NCBI GenBank assembly: GCA_039621445.1
Contig: CP154954.1
Coordinates: forward strand, 55,052,838 to 55,116,837
Length of the DNA: 64,000 nucleotides
Source of the DNA: Euglena gracilis
Lineage: Eukaryota; Euglenida; Euglenophyceae; Euglenales
Direction of reading: 5' to 3'
A program made the translations under genes and the position numbers. Each line of letters opens with the position of its first letter. Position 1 is the first letter of the stretch. The notes below the pieces were generated by a model. The model had not been told where the DNA came from. It did not search any database and saw nothing but the letters and a program-made list of their open reading frames with translations. Positions 11,717 to 19,186 of the stretch are shown one piece after another.

Positions 11717-12505
11717 TACATACATACATACATACATACATACACACACATACATACATACATACATACATACATACATACATACGTACCTACCTACCTA
11801 CCTACCTACCTACCTACCTACCTACCTACCTACCTACCTACCTACCTACCTACCTACCTACCTACCTACCTACCTACCTACCTACCTACCTACCTACCTA
11901 CCTACCTACCTACCTACCTACCTACCTACCTACCTACCTACCTACCTACCTACCTACCTACCTACCTACCTACCTACCTACGTACGTACGTACGTACGTA
12001 CGTACGTACGTATGTATGTATGTATGTATGTATGTATGTATGTATGTATGTATGTATGTATGTATGTATGTATGTATGTATGTATGTATGTATGTATGTA
12101 TGTATGTATGTATGTGTGTGTGTGTGTATGTATGTATGTGTGTATGTATGTATGTATGTATGTATGTATGTATGTATGTATGTATGTATGTATGTATGTA
12201 TGTATGTATGTATGTATGTATGTATGTATGTATGTATGTATGTATGTATGTCTGTCGTATGTCTGTCTTCTGTATGTCTGTCTGTCTGTCTGTATGTCTG
12301 TCTGTCTGTCTGTCTGTATGTCTCTCTGTATGTAGCCTTCTCCCTTCTGGAAGCCCCGCCCCCCACCCACCGGTCCGCCCGCCAACACTCTGCAAGCGGA
12401 GGTCCGCCGGGTCCAGCAGACCTTCGCGGAGTTCTTCACACCGCAGGACTTGTCCAGTCTCCGCCTGCTCCAGAGGCCAGGCTCCGGCTGCCCCGGCGGG
12501 GGGGG
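355..12505 (+). CDS. Receptor-type class III cyclase, paralogue 1 (3' part)
   Basis: Multi-exon gene whose 5' part lies left of the window. Visible order: juxtamembrane exon, transmembrane helix, a block beginning MRALRK, helical linker, coiled coil, Ser-rich linker, class III cyclase-like domain and C-terminal helix. Each block has a homologue in the same order and strand about 44-47 kb to the right (paralogue 2); most differences seen are at third codon positions, which supports real coding sequence. The intron sequences are unrelated between copies. Expected role, from the family: a plasma-membrane receptor making or sensing a cyclic nucleotide after binding a ligand outside the cell. An in-frame TGA at 1058-1060 and missing catalytic residues leave open that this copy is inactive. 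Exon joins were made by eye, so the full reading frame is not proven. Confidence 0.68.
572..719 (+). CDS. Paralogue 1 exon: transmembrane helix
   Basis: Starts after an acceptor (ccacag). Encodes a hydrophobic Val/Ile/Gly stretch of about 22 residues starting near NIVPIIVGAIVGV, then the stop-transfer sequence GWYVWKSTRAQG. This is a single-pass helix with a basic inner border, placing the cyclase part in the cytoplasm. A donor GTGAGG follows at 720. Paralogue 2 has the same segment at 47397-47520 with nearly identical inner border. Confidence 0.75.
1061..1161 (+). CDS. Paralogue 1 exon: MRALRK block
   Basis: Encodes MRALRKQFSDVKVAEDC and on to ACFGQAFQ. Paralogue 2 (47551-47689) matches almost residue for residue (DVT for DVK, GRAFQ for GQAFQ). 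In this copy the frame is interrupted just upstream by TGA at 1058-1060, where paralogue 2 has GGA. Either the exon begins downstream of it here or the copy carries a nonsense change. The stretch 720-1060 between this and the helix exon shows no feature. Confidence 0.6.
1449..1543 (+). CDS. Paralogue 1 exon: helical linker
   Basis: Encodes LDLEAVSWLSTLAKPSKIQL and on to LAFLRIVSLLVE, an amphipathic helical segment between membrane and coiled coil. Paralogue 2 has the same at 48219-48313, identical in protein. Preceded by CCTG and followed by CAGG, the terminal motifs of the introner-like elements. Joining ACFG of the previous exon directly to LDLEAV gives a smooth sequence, so the intron between them looks like an old insertion. 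Confidence 0.75.
2010..2301 (+). mobile_element. Introner-like element, 292 bp, perfect 8-bp flank duplication
   Basis: Starts CAGGCC plus a T run and TAGTCGGGTGCC; ends GTCGGGG plus an A run and CCGTG. The 8 bases before (2002-2009) and after (2302-2309) are both CCCGAGGT. It is rich in poly-C/poly-G, has no reading frame of its own and is non-autonomous. A relative in opposite orientation lies at 7555-7854. Confidence 0.8.
2499..2859 (+). mobile_element. Introner-like element, 361 bp
   Basis: Left end CAGGGCGTTGCCTCAGA, right end CCTTAAGCAAGTCCCTG: imperfect inverted repeats. Flanks AAGGCAGC (2491-2498) and AAGACAGC (2860-2867), 7 of 8 identical. The interior has an AT-rich core with repeated gccaaaa words and a GC-rich right part. 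Related interiors occur near 29150-29450, 47000-47330 and 56650-56770. Confidence 0.75.
3259..3408 (+). CDS. Paralogue 1 exon: coiled coil
   Basis: Encodes VEEGCLGDPF, then PPRQPFIPDQLIAQLQAVKK and a Glu/Lys-rich tail ending GRNG. The heptad-like, charged sequence suggests the dimerising coil usual between membrane helix and cyclase domain. The paralogue 2 exon (48484-48596) is more strongly charged (KKEEEQQKPEEKKN). Ends at CAGGC, the start of the next intron. Confidence 0.72.
3409..3611 (+). mobile_element. Intron shared with paralogue 2, CAGG/CCTG borders
   Basis: 203 bp from CAGGCTTTTGCC to GAGGCCTG. In paralogue 2 the same exon junction carries a 1180-bp intron with the same border words (48597-49776). 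The flanks have decayed (GCAATGGA / GATGAGAG here; GCAATGAA / GCAGAGAG there), as expected for an insertion older than the gene duplication. Confidence 0.5.
3612..3737 (+). CDS. Paralogue 1 exon: Ser-rich linker
   Basis: Encodes SRDDDRSLTTSQSHKSIPSS, then LYSGPSSVMIHQNQ. The paralogue 2 exon at 49777-49935 is clearly homologous, with one Asp codon fewer. A hydrophilic linker between coil and cyclase. The opposite strand is also open in both copies (see findings); the + reading is chosen because all neighbours are + and it is slightly better conserved. Confidence 0.55.
3738..4344. other. Intron, no recognised block
   Basis: AT-rich, with several T/A runs and no repeated element found elsewhere in the window with confidence. 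The homologous paralogue 2 interval (49936-50344) is unrelated in sequence. Confidence 0.5.
4345..4521 (+). CDS. Paralogue 1 exon: basic/Ser linker before cyclase
   Basis: Encodes SSDSMKRANAKQPTVVSEGS and on to SAPR, matched by paralogue 2 at 50345-50498 (SDSAKRINAKQPTVVSDDSS). Beyond SAPR the two copies differ by insertions and the frame here becomes uncertain. The end GACCGCTAC...GCCCGCAC corresponds to DRYCR in paralogue 2. Confidence 0.6.
4522..5148 (+). mobile_element. Intron with flanking 8-bp repeat, shared with paralogue 2
   Basis: Flanked by GCCCGCAC (4514-4521) and CCCCGCAC (5149-5156), 7 of 8 identical. The equivalent paralogue 2 intron is only 105 bp (50499-50603) with flanks TGCCGCAC / CCCCGCAC. 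Removing the insertion and one flank gives DRYCRTYMYVRF, a sensible start of the cyclase domain. Contains the inverted repeat 4735-4806 and long poly-G runs. Confidence 0.5.
4735..4806. repeat. Short inverted repeat (72 bp)
   Basis: Left arm GGACAGAGTCTGCGTTA, right arm its reverse complement with one mismatch. A second pair of smaller arms (CGCAGGACTT / AAGTCTGCG) sits inside, so the segment could form a branched hairpin. Lies in an intron of paralogue 1. Confidence 0.7.
5149..5234 (+). CDS. Paralogue 1 exon: start of cyclase domain
   Basis: Encodes RTYMYVRFMLMGDTEEDRLG then QRATTVAG. By position this is the first beta strand of the class III cyclase fold, where active enzymes carry the metal-binding Asp of the F-x-D-I motif; no such Asp is seen at VRFMLMG. 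Paralogue 2 reads TYMYVRFVLGGDAEDDRLGQ. The exon is cut by the insertion that begins CAGG at 5235. Confidence 0.75.
5235..7083 (+). mobile_element. Introner-like intron found only in paralogue 1
   Basis: Starts CAGGCCCCTCGACG, ends GTATCGGTGCCTG. Flanks are GTGGCGGG (5227-5234) and GTGGCGGC (7084-7091), 7 of 8. Paralogue 2 reads straight through this site (GATGGCGGCCCACG at 52944-52957), so the sequence was inserted after duplication. A plausible splice is donor at 5227 and an acceptor AG near 7030. The interior is AT-rich with no coding block recognised apart from an open stretch just before the right end (GDDVAVAYRC). Confidence 0.75.
7084..7272 (+). CDS. Paralogue 1 exon: cyclase core, first half
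   Basis: Encodes VAAHVVTVAKGHGATIDKV, TYDSVALHWNVAAP and a helix rich in Ala/Leu (LQATALALELACAAQILPP). This matches the class III cyclase pattern G-x-I-x-K-x-x-G-D followed by the A-x-x-A-x-x-A-L helix. The Asp of YDS is the second metal ligand position; the Lys four residues before it is the residue seen in adenylyl rather than guanylyl cyclases. Paralogue 2 (52931-53139) is almost identical. Confidence 0.82.
7273..8211. other. Intron holding one 300-bp element
   Basis: Begins CAGGCAGAACC. Contains the element 7555-7854 and otherwise no recognised block. The corresponding paralogue 2 intron (53140-53352) is only about 210 bp, so most of this is insertion. Confidence 0.5.
7555..7854 (-). 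mobile_element. Introner-like element, inverted relative of 2010-2301
   Basis: Starts CAGGCTG plus a T run and ends CCCGACTAAAATAAAGCCTG. The words GTGCCTGCCCAGG and GGCACCCGACT mirror those of 2010-2301. Flanks GTGAGGAG / GTGGGGGAGGAG match only if a G-run expansion is allowed, so the duplication is tentative while the family link is good. Confidence 0.6.
8212..8390 (+). CDS. Paralogue 1 exon: cyclase core, second half
   Basis: Encodes RLLIGIGHGPCTVATVSAAG, QRFFVVGGPEVSNAVEVVVR and VGCTVLLSNAMQQE. This is the class III cyclase segment R-x-G-I-x-x-G ... G-x-x-V-N-x-A-x-R. The Asn of SNA is at the catalytic Asn position; the Arg normally four residues later is Val here. Followed by a donor GTGTGG. 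In paralogue 2 the same sequence is split by an intron between FFVV and GGPEV. Confidence 0.82.
8391..8853. other. Intron, short GT repeat
   Basis: Contains a G run, a near-palindromic GAGCTCGAG pair around 8439-8462 and a (GT)n tract near 8545-8560. No other recognised block. Confidence 0.5.
8854..8982 (+). CDS. Paralogue 1 exon: end of cyclase domain
   Basis: Starts after acceptor cccacag. Encodes IKYGFRCSPRLWYRDVLFWE, PVEKRGG and DDEWMYQIQ, the last strands of the cyclase fold. Likely ends at a strong donor GTGAGT (8983) that lies inside the inserted element, which would add PGMC to the protein compared with paralogue 2. Confidence 0.75.
8972..9626 (+). mobile_element. Introner-like intron found only in paralogue 1
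   Basis: Starts CAGGGATGTGCGTGAG, ends GTCCAGCCCTG. Flanks GATCCAGC (8964-8971) and GACACAGC (9627-9634), 6 of 8. Paralogue 2 has the uninterrupted exon (CAGATCCAGCGCATGG at 55275). Splicing from GTGAGT (8983) to the AG inside the right flank (9632-9633) keeps the frame. Nested inside is a TAAACCC/GGGTTTA element at 9173-9595. Confidence 0.75.
9173..9595. mobile_element. TAAACCCC-family element, nested
   Basis: Left end GGTAAACCCCCCCCC then AAATAATACCCC, right end GGGGTATTATTTGGGG then GTTTACC: a long inverted repeat. The word GGTATTATTTGGGG is repeated internally. A compact relative is 47880-47966. No clear target duplication. Confidence 0.6.
9627..9719 (+). CDS. Paralogue 1 exon: helix after cyclase
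   Basis: Encodes RMDQDDTALDVGRALQEVFL then LARAGGRAD, an amphipathic helix directly after the cyclase fold. In paralogue 2 it is continuous with the preceding exon (55203-55371). The first 8 bases are the right copy of the duplicated flank. Ends where CAGGCC begins. Confidence 0.75.
9985..12335. repeat. Composite tetranucleotide satellite
   Basis: About 2.35 kb inside a paralogue 1 intron. Unit order: TACA (to about 11783, with scattered variants), TACC (about 11786-11980), TACG (about 11981-12010), TATG (about 12011-12251), then TGTC/TGTA mixtures. Each step changes a base of the unit. TACA and TATG blocks are reverse complements, so the two sides can pair. A TATA-rich lead-in lies at 9930-9985. 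The paralogue 2 interval has no such array. Confidence 0.95.
12360..12505 (+). CDS. Paralogue 1 exon: C-terminal coiled helix
   Basis: Encodes NTLQAEVRRVQQTFAEFFTP then QDLSSLRLLQRPGSGCPG. Paralogue 2 (56395-56530) has the same with synonymous third-base differences, which fixes the frame. A helical segment after the cyclase, possibly a second dimer contact or effector site (inference). Followed by CAGGCTCC, so another intron probably begins at 12478. Confidence 0.72.
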
Positions 12506-13744
12506 GTCGGCCAGTGACTAAGTGATTTTAGACTCCATTCAAGCAATGTTTGACTGCAAAATTGGGTGTCTGTGTGTGACACATGGGATGTGCATTCTCG
12601 AGTGCATGGGTGAGAGATAAAAAAGTTTGTCACCACATAAAATTAGGTACTATTGCAAATGGCAGCATTGACTGGCTTCATATCTGGGGGGTTATACTTG
12701 GGTGGGAAAACCAAACCGAAGGGAGGTCCTCAAGGGGCGGTACATAAAGAAAAACAGAATTTCCTGTCCCTTTTGGACCACCCTGAGCAACACAGAGTGA
12801 ATATGAAAATGGGGAGCAGGGGTTTTTTTAATCTTGGACCCCGCGGGGGTAAAATGGGTGGTCTGGCCAACCCCCCCCCCCCCAGAGGGGGTGGGTATAC
12901 TTTTTGGCGCCAAAGGCGCCGAAAGTTTTTGAAAAAGGTGCCATTTTCAGCATTAATCGCGATTTTTGGCCCTTTCGGGGTAAGTGGGTTGGGTGCCCCA
13001 GGACCTCCCCCCCCCTTTGGGTGGACGGGTGGGGGGGGAACCCCCCTCCTCCCCCCGGTCTTTAAAAAAAACCATATGATGGGGAGGATCTGCCATACCA
13101 TTACAAATTCAGTCTAGGAACAATAAATGCATCTTTGTCACTTTCTAATGCCCCCTTCTCTTTTAAAATTGGCATCCACCCCCCCACACCCCCCCCTGCA
13201 CCCCCCCCCCCCCCCGCTTTCCCCAAACATGCCACCACAGCACCCGCACTTAAATGTGGGGGCTCCACTTTATGTCACATGTGGGGGGTGATCCATAGGA
13301 CGTTGGATGGATGTTGGTTGGGCCAAAGCTGGCAGCAGTTCACTTTTTTTTTGTGGATGCTGGGAGACTGCATTTTATTGTCAGAAGTCAAGGGGGGGGA
13401 TGCAAGTTGCACATTTGTTCTTTTGCTCAATTCAAATATTGAAATTTCGCACTTTTGCATTTCTGCACGTTTTTTGATCTCTGTGCAAGAAATTTCATTT
13501 TCTGTGTTTTTCTTCATTTTATGTGGTGAGGGGGCTTGGGCAAGAGCCCTCCCCCTGGAAAGCGTCCCAGGTCCGTTTTGGTTGATCCCACAGCACAAAG
13601 GGTTTGCCTGATGGTAACTCTGCTGGTCCTGTCTTTTTGCATAAGTCTGTATTCTGTCTGTTTTTCCCTGTTATCACACTCTGAACCGAACAGAGCGGCG
13701 TGGGCTTGGTGAAACCTGCCATTGTTGGACTGTCGACCGGCTGC
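12506..13744. other. Intron or spacer with one element
   Basis: Holds the element 12817-13078 and poly-C tracts near 13180-13215. I see no other coding block. Confidence 0.5.
12817..13078 (+). mobile_element. Introner-like element, 262 bp, perfect 8-bp flank duplication
   Basis: Starts CAGGGG plus a T run and AATCTTGGACC; ends in an A run and ACCATATG (expected CCTG, mutated). Flanks ATGGGGAG at 12809-12816 and 13079-13086 are identical. The core has GGCGCC palindromes and GAAAAAGGTGCCATTTT, shared with 39194-39489. Confidence 0.8.
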
Positions 13745-13830
13745 CGGGCTCTGGGTCCGCCTCTCTGGATGCCGCGGCGAGACCCTGGTCATGTCTGCTG
13801 TGTGAGGCACACACGGCAGACCAAAGTTAC
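13745..13830 (+). CDS. Conserved block after cyclase: WSCxxC segment, copy 1
   Basis: A block at the same place after both cyclases (copy 2: 56850-56945). The best-conserved frame reads LDAAARPWSCLLCEAHTAD here and LVAEASPWSCLRCEAPFEP there, with a W-x-C-x-x-C motif as in small zinc ribbons. A second frame ends in both copies at the same TGA (SGCRGETLVMSAV / SGCRGESLVVSAV), which could instead be the receptor C-terminus. I cannot decide between them. Confidence 0.4.
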
Positions 13831-13865
13831 AAGACGGGGTGTCTTTCGCCGTCGTCGAACCACCA

Positions 13866-14144
13866 ATTGTGTGTGTGTGTGTGTGTGTGTGTGATCCTGT
13901 TCCGCCATCAGGCTGTTGGGCTTTCATTGCAGTGGTCAGGCAGGCACGGCCCAGTTCACCTGGACCTTGTTCAATGAAAGACTCAGCACGTCGCCCCTCG
14001 TATCATGTCAGCTATGCCCCTCTCATGATCCTGCACAAAATGCTGATCGTTCCCCTTCCATTTCCATGCTTTTTTGCGACAACCAGAAGGGAAGAAACAC
14101 CTAACACCCACCCACCCAACCCACCACACACACACACACACACA

Positions 14145-14190
<46 letters not shown>
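13866..14190. repeat. (GT)n, (CA)n and (CT)n tracts
   Basis: (GT)n at 13868-13893, (CA)n at about 14124-14148 directly followed by (CT)n to 14190. The stretch between is unique sequence with no recognised block. Confidence 0.9.
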
Positions 14191-14193
<3 letters not shown>

Positions 14194-14532
14194 ACCACAC
14201 GTACTGACACGACTTCTGACAATTGCAGCTGGGGTAGAGATGTGGTGAGGACTCGGGTCAAGTTGAGAACAAGTGCATCCCAGGCCGCCTCTGCCTGTCT
14301 TGACATCATTTATGCCGAGACTCCACTTCCCCCTGCCCCCCCCCCCCCCCAGCGGCTGCCAGGCATTGTGTACTGTGCCCATGTCCCACGTACTGTGTCC
14401 CCCTGGGCGGGCCCTCGCCATTCGGGCCCCCTTCCCAGCGCTGAATGGGAATCCCAGCAACCCAATGGGTGGTTGGTTGGGGGCCACCCCCCCCCCTGGC
14501 CTTCCCGCACAGCCCTGCCCCTGACTGCCCCT

Positions 14533-14600
14533 CGTGCCAGAACGTTGCGGCACGCCGTGTGTCCCGTGTCCAGTCTGCCCTGCCCCACCAATGCGTTGGG
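14533..14600 (+). CDS. Conserved block after cyclase: Cys/Pro-rich, copy 1
   Basis: Shares TCGTGCCAGAAC and following bases with 58476-58520. The frame PERCGTPCVPCPVCPAPP (copy 2: PEHCGTLCVLPPPP) is Cys-rich; another frame gives CQNVAARRVS. Two copies at the same relative place argue for function, but the frame is unsettled. Could be a C-terminal extension of the receptor or part of a separate gene. Confidence 0.35.
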
Positions 14601-14954
14601 TGCGACCTCCATGTCCAGCTCCCCCCCTTCCCTCTCCTCACCTCCCCGCACCGCTGCCGTACAGGGCTGCATGTGAAACTGTATCCGTTGCCTCCCCCCT
14701 CCCCAGAAAGGGCGTCACATGGAAAGGGATAAATTTAAACAGTAGCAGTTTTCTCCGCCAATTGAGCCCAGCCGGATAATTTTTTCCATGAAGGAAGAAA
14801 GAAGAAATGCGAAAAGCATTTTTTTTTGTTTAAAAAAAGACGCAGGTGAAAAAACTGGATTTTGGAAAAATTCATTTTTGGAAACCTGTCTTCCAACCCT
14901 CGCCTTCCTCTCCCGTCCTGGCCGAGACCCTCGCAGTGCTCCGCACCCTCCCCT

Positions 14955-15020
14955 GCGCGGCACGCTGGCCATGCAGTGGCAGCGTGCGAAGGGTCGGTGG
15001 CAAACGTCCGCACCGCAGTG
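14955..15020 (+). CDS. Conserved block after cyclase: GCGCGGCACGCT block, copy 1
   Basis: About 55 bp strongly similar to 58866-58920. Frames: AARWPCSGSVRRVGG (copy 2 AARSPCSGSVLQVRG) or GTLAMQWQRAKG (copy 2 GTLAMQWQRAAG). Short, so the coding frame is uncertain. Confidence 0.35.
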
Positions 15021-15099
15021 CCGGCCGCCTCCGCTTCCGCTTTGGACAGCCCGCTCACTCGCAGCAGGCTGTCACTTCGAAGTTTGGAACGGCAACAGT

Positions 15100-17150
15100 G
15101 TTTCGCCCCCCCCCCCTAGATGCAGGGTGGACGGTGGAACTATGTCCCTACCCCCCAGGGGGGACTGGTTGGTTCTTTGTGGCTGCCCGTGTTTTGGGTT
15201 CCGACCCACTCCTGGCTCCTGGGGGTGTCGTTCGGAAATGGTTGAAAGTGGCCCGCCTGGCCGCCAAGGCCCTGCAAAATTTTTCGGAAGGAAATGCCAA
15301 AACGAACGGACTTTGGGCTGGCCGCACTGACTGACCCCCCCCCCCCAGGAGGGGCAGAGTGGTTTTTCCCTCTTATTGAACAATGACCCGTCCCTTCCTG
15401 GCGGCCGGGACACAGCCGCCAGCCCCGAGCCGGTCCCCCTCAGAGGGGCGACAGACGGGCTGCCGCTCCCCGCCACCTTTCGTCGTCCCTGCCCCGGAGG
15501 CCTCGTCCTCTCCCCCCTGCCCGACTGGTCTGCCAGGAGTGGGAGGCTGTGAATGATGGTCCTTCGGCTTCATTTGACGGGTTGAATTCCCTGACCGTTG
15601 ACATTGACATCCCCCCCCCCCCCGTTGTCCAACGATCATCCTGTCCCCTGATTGGGGATTGGACCTCTGTGGTTTCTCTAAAAAGCAAAATTTCAGACCG
15701 CCGCTGGGATAAATAGGAAGTGTTGACAGGTTTTGTTGCCAAACAACGACACCAAACGGCCAAAGTGGGCCATTATTGCATCCAAGGCACGGCAATGTTC
15801 CAGGAGGGTGTGACAGGCTGAGTCCTGGGTTGGAAAGGGGGGGTTAGAAACGCACACCACCTGCGAGACCTGATCAGGGGACACAGAACTTTAAACTTTG
15901 GCTTGAGACTTTCCTACAAATTGCAGCAAAGGTTTGTCGTCGGTGTCGAGGGGCGCGTGTTGCGTTTCAGCAGCTTGGAGCTTGGCTTATTTTGGGCAGT
16001 GTGTGTTGGGGTAAGGCCTAAGATTCTTTTTTGAGAAGTGACCTTTTACAGTGGAACAGTAAAACCCTGCTTGCATTTTTCCTCATCAGAGCATCATTTT
16101 AATTCCTATTTTTGTTCTTTACGTGTTTGCATGTGTGATGCCATCATACATGCAGGCATTGCATTTTGTTGTACAGCCCTTTCCCCAAGTTTTCAGATGG
16201 CAGTCGTCTGCTATGTTGGTCCAGAGAGGGGGGGGGGAGCATGGTACAATAGAGCCAGGTCTCCTGCTGTCTGGAAGTATGTTGCAATGAATGTGGCGTT
16301 ATGACGGACCCAAGTATCTCAGTCAATGGCGGCGCCTCCGAAACAAGTTGTCACATGTGGACACATGTTGTTTTTTTGATGACAAGGATCCCAGTATAAA
16401 CAAAAATAGAAAATATTGGAAATCTCTGCCAAAAAAGGGGAGTAAAAACTGTTCGTCCCACATCCAACCTGCTTCTTAATATGACTTCCCACCTTCATCT
16501 TAACCTAATTTCTCTCCGGGGGATGGGGAGGGATGGGTGGGTGGATGGGTCGGTCCATGGCCGCTCCTGTCACCCTCGCCAAGGGGTCTGGGTATGTATC
16601 CAAGGGGACTTCCCGAAGAAGCACCGCCATTTTTTGAAGCAAACGGGCAATGCCATTATTTTTCGGAGCCCAGTCTCCCCCAGATTATTTTTAACAATTT
16701 AAAATCTTGAAAAGATGTGTGCTTTTTTTTTGATTGATTGGAATTTTGCACGATGTCCCCCATGTCATGAGTCAGCATGGCATGGGGGTCCCATGCAGAC
16801 CCAGGGCGGGGAGGGGGGCCCCCTTAAGGCTTTTAGGATCCCAGCTCATTGGCTGGGTGATCTGTGAGGGACGGGAAGGTTTTTTCCCCCTTTAGAACCG
16901 CCCCTTGTCGACCGGCCTTAGGGTTAAGAGATGGCCGACGGCCCGGCCAGGGGATCGAACGGGGCCGACAGTTTAAAACTCGAAAAACGCATCCGTTGAC
17001 GTTTTGGGCGGATGGACAATGGTGCAAAGATGCCGGAAATCACTTCCCCCCCGAAACCGACCCATTTTTGGCAAAATATGTGCTCTCGGGAAGTTTCTTT
17101 TCCCCGTTGAGGACCGCCCCGCTCATCGGAGGGGTTCCGCCGGCACCTCG
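15100..17150. other. Spacer or intron
   Basis: Poly-C/poly-G runs near 15105, 15335 and 15612; otherwise no recognised block. The stretch 16975-17060 resembles 20180-20245 (shared words aaacgcat, gacaatg, atgccrgaaatca and cccccc), a dispersed repeat. Confidence 0.45.
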
Positions 17151-17163
17151 ACGACCGTCCTCT

Positions 17164-17262
17164 GTCGTCCTGCACTGCGCCGCTCAGCCAGGGCCACTGC
17201 CCACCCCAGCGTGCCTCTCCTCCGTGCATTTGCACGGCTGCCGCACGCCCCCACTGCAAGGG
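17164..17262 (+). CDS. Conserved block after cyclase: LHCA block, copy 1
   Basis: Similar to 63402-63490. The frame VLHCAAQPGPLPTPAC (copy 2 ALHCASQPGPPPCRYS) is the best conserved of the three. Cys/Pro-rich. It lies 46.2 kb from its copy, the spacing of the rest of the unit, so the duplicated unit extends at least this far. Confidence 0.4.
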
Positions 17263-17399
17263 CTGGGGTGGACGGCTCTGCCCTGCTACGGGGGTGATCT
17301 CTTAGGTGCATGGGGTTTCGCTGTGACTTTCATGGGTGGAGGGGGGGGGGGTTGGCGACGGGAGTTGACCTGGCTCTGTCAGTGAAGCAAATTCTGGCG

Positions 17400-18370
17400 C
17401 AGAAGCAATCCAAGTGGATCCACCATACTGCAACTGCGGTGCTGTCGACGGTTTTTGTTGCCGACAGCCTCAGTTTCCCGGCCGTGGCGGGGGGAAGCAT
17501 GCACGCTGGTCCCATTGGGTTGGTCCCCCCCTCCCTCAGGGGGCCAGGCAGCTTTCCGTCCTCAGCACGGGATCCTCAGGGAAAACTCTTGTTCCAGCGA
17601 CCGGCGCCACGTCTGCACTGCTGTCGTCTCGATGCGGTCCTGCCAGCTCACCCACTGCCTCGGGGCCTGCCCAGGTGGCCCTGTTTGGAGGGGATGTGCC
17701 TCTGGGGCTTCGCTGGTTTATGAGACCGAGTGCCAAGAGCCATTGGCCGCAGGTGCCTCTCCCTTCTTCAACTCCCAGCCAGCGCAGGCCCAACCAAGTC
17801 ACAAAAAGATGAACATGATTTTTTTTTGGCCAGCCATGACCAGGGCGCGAGCGGCAGTTTTGCAGGGGGAGGGGGTCAGACCCCCCCCCCTCCCCACCCT
17901 TCGTACCCAGGGGGGGAGAGGGGGTCTGGGACCCCCGAATAACCCAGTGACTTTTTCCGGCGCTTCGCACAGGAGAAGGTGAGAAAATTTTGTTTATGTT
18001 TAGGCCGATTTTTCAAACAAGAGCGGAAACGCAAGTTTTGGACTTCTTTCAAGGCCAAATTTCCAGCGATTTGCGCCGGATTTTTTTTTTTGCACAGGAG
18101 GAGGGCGGATCCGCCCCCCCCCCCCCCGGGGGGTCCAGACCCCTCCCCCTCATTTAATACCCTGGCCATTCGCTCCTTAACAAAAGAATTGCCTTTGGCC
18201 GTAGCGGTTTGCACGCACCTCCCCCAGTTATGCAAACCAACCAATCGGTCAGGGTCCTCCAACCTTTGGGTGTGGTGCCTAACAGAAGCCTGCCAGCCCT
18301 CCCCATGGCCCCAACAGTGTGCAGCAAGTGCACTGGCCATCACCACCACGGTTCAGGCTGTGCTCTGCTA
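17400..18370 (+). other. GC-rich region with possible Cys-rich coding blocks
   Basis: Open frames include CSSDRRHVCTAVVSMRSC and CLGACPGG around 17580-17700 and VCSKCTGHHHHGSGCALL near 18320-18365. Composition resembles the preceding conserved blocks, but the copy-2 counterpart lies beyond the window, so there is no comparative support. An old element may span about 17843-18167 (CAGGGCG ... CCCTG, flanks GCCATGAC / GCCATTCG, 5 of 8). Confidence 0.25.
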
Positions 18371-18447
18371 AATCCCGAAGGCATTGGCCGGCCATAGAAT
18401 TGATGGGGAGGCTGTTGGGTCCCTGGTTGGCTTCCCAGTGCTCAGAC

Positions 18448-18664
18448 TAAACCCCCCCAAATTACGTGGCGGGGTGCCAGGTTATTGGAACCAATTTTTG
18501 GCCCTGCCCCCCCCCCCCCCGCCAGGTTATTTGAGCCTTTTTTCAGCGTTGTGAAGGACTGAAGGAACTTTACCTACTGGAACCATCTTTTTGCCCCTCC
18601 TCCCGCCAGGTTATTCGGCCCCTGCCAGTAGCAAGGACCCCGCCAGGTTATTTGGGGGGGTTTA
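18448..18664. mobile_element. TAAACCCC-family element, 217 bp
   Basis: Left end TAAACCCCCCCAAATTACG, right end GGTTATTTGGGGGGGTTTA. Flanks CTCAGAC (18441-18447) and CTCATAC (18665-18671), 6 of 7. The internal word GCCAGGTTATT is repeated. A second copy is 18960-19186. Confidence 0.6.
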
Positions 18665-18959
18665 CTCATACCCCCCCCCCCCGAAAAATTGTCGTGCCTG
18701 CCGACAATGCCAATTTCCCCTCAAAAATGGTCATTTTTGACGTCGGTGGGTGTGCTACTACATTACCAACCCTCCTGCCTGCCCAGAACACCCAGTCCCC
18801 TCGGGGGGGGGGTGCACTTCCTTAAAAAGAAGCCAGCTTATGCGACAGTTTTCTGAGGAGGACAATTTCCAGGGCTCCAAAACCAACCACCTCCCCCGTG
18901 GGGGGGTGCCTGCTAGGGGCAGGCACCACAGCACAAGGCACCCTGAAAAGAATCCTGCA

Positions 18960-19186
18960 TAACCCCCCCCCCCCAAATAACCTGGCGGGGTGCCAGGTTA
19001 TTGGAACCAACTTTTGGCCCTGCCACCCTACCAGGTTATTTGGGCCCCCGTTTTCAGCGGTGTAAAGGAAATTTGCCTAAAAAGGGGGGTGCCAAGTTAC
19101 TGGAACCATCTTTTTGCCCCTCCCCCCGCAAAGTTATTCGGCCACTGCCAGGAGCAAGGGCCCCGCCAGATTATTTGAAGGGGTTA
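18960..19186. mobile_element. TAAACCCC-family element, 227 bp
   Basis: Same internal sequence as 18448-18664 (AAATAACCTGGCGGGG, GGTTATTGGAACCA, TTTTTGCCCCTCC) with left end TAACCCC and right end GGGGTTA. No clear flank duplication. The two copies are about 300 bp apart in direct orientation. Confidence 0.6.

Noticed and set aside
9898-12525. Long open frames of repeated MYVC and HTYI units on both strands
   Set aside because: They are translations of the tetranucleotide satellite, open in every frame because the unit lacks stops.
17843-18167. Further CAGG...CCTG element with flanks GCCATGAC/GCCATTCG
   Set aside because: Only 5 of 8 flank bases match and the inverted ends beyond CAGGG are poor; mentioned but not called separately.
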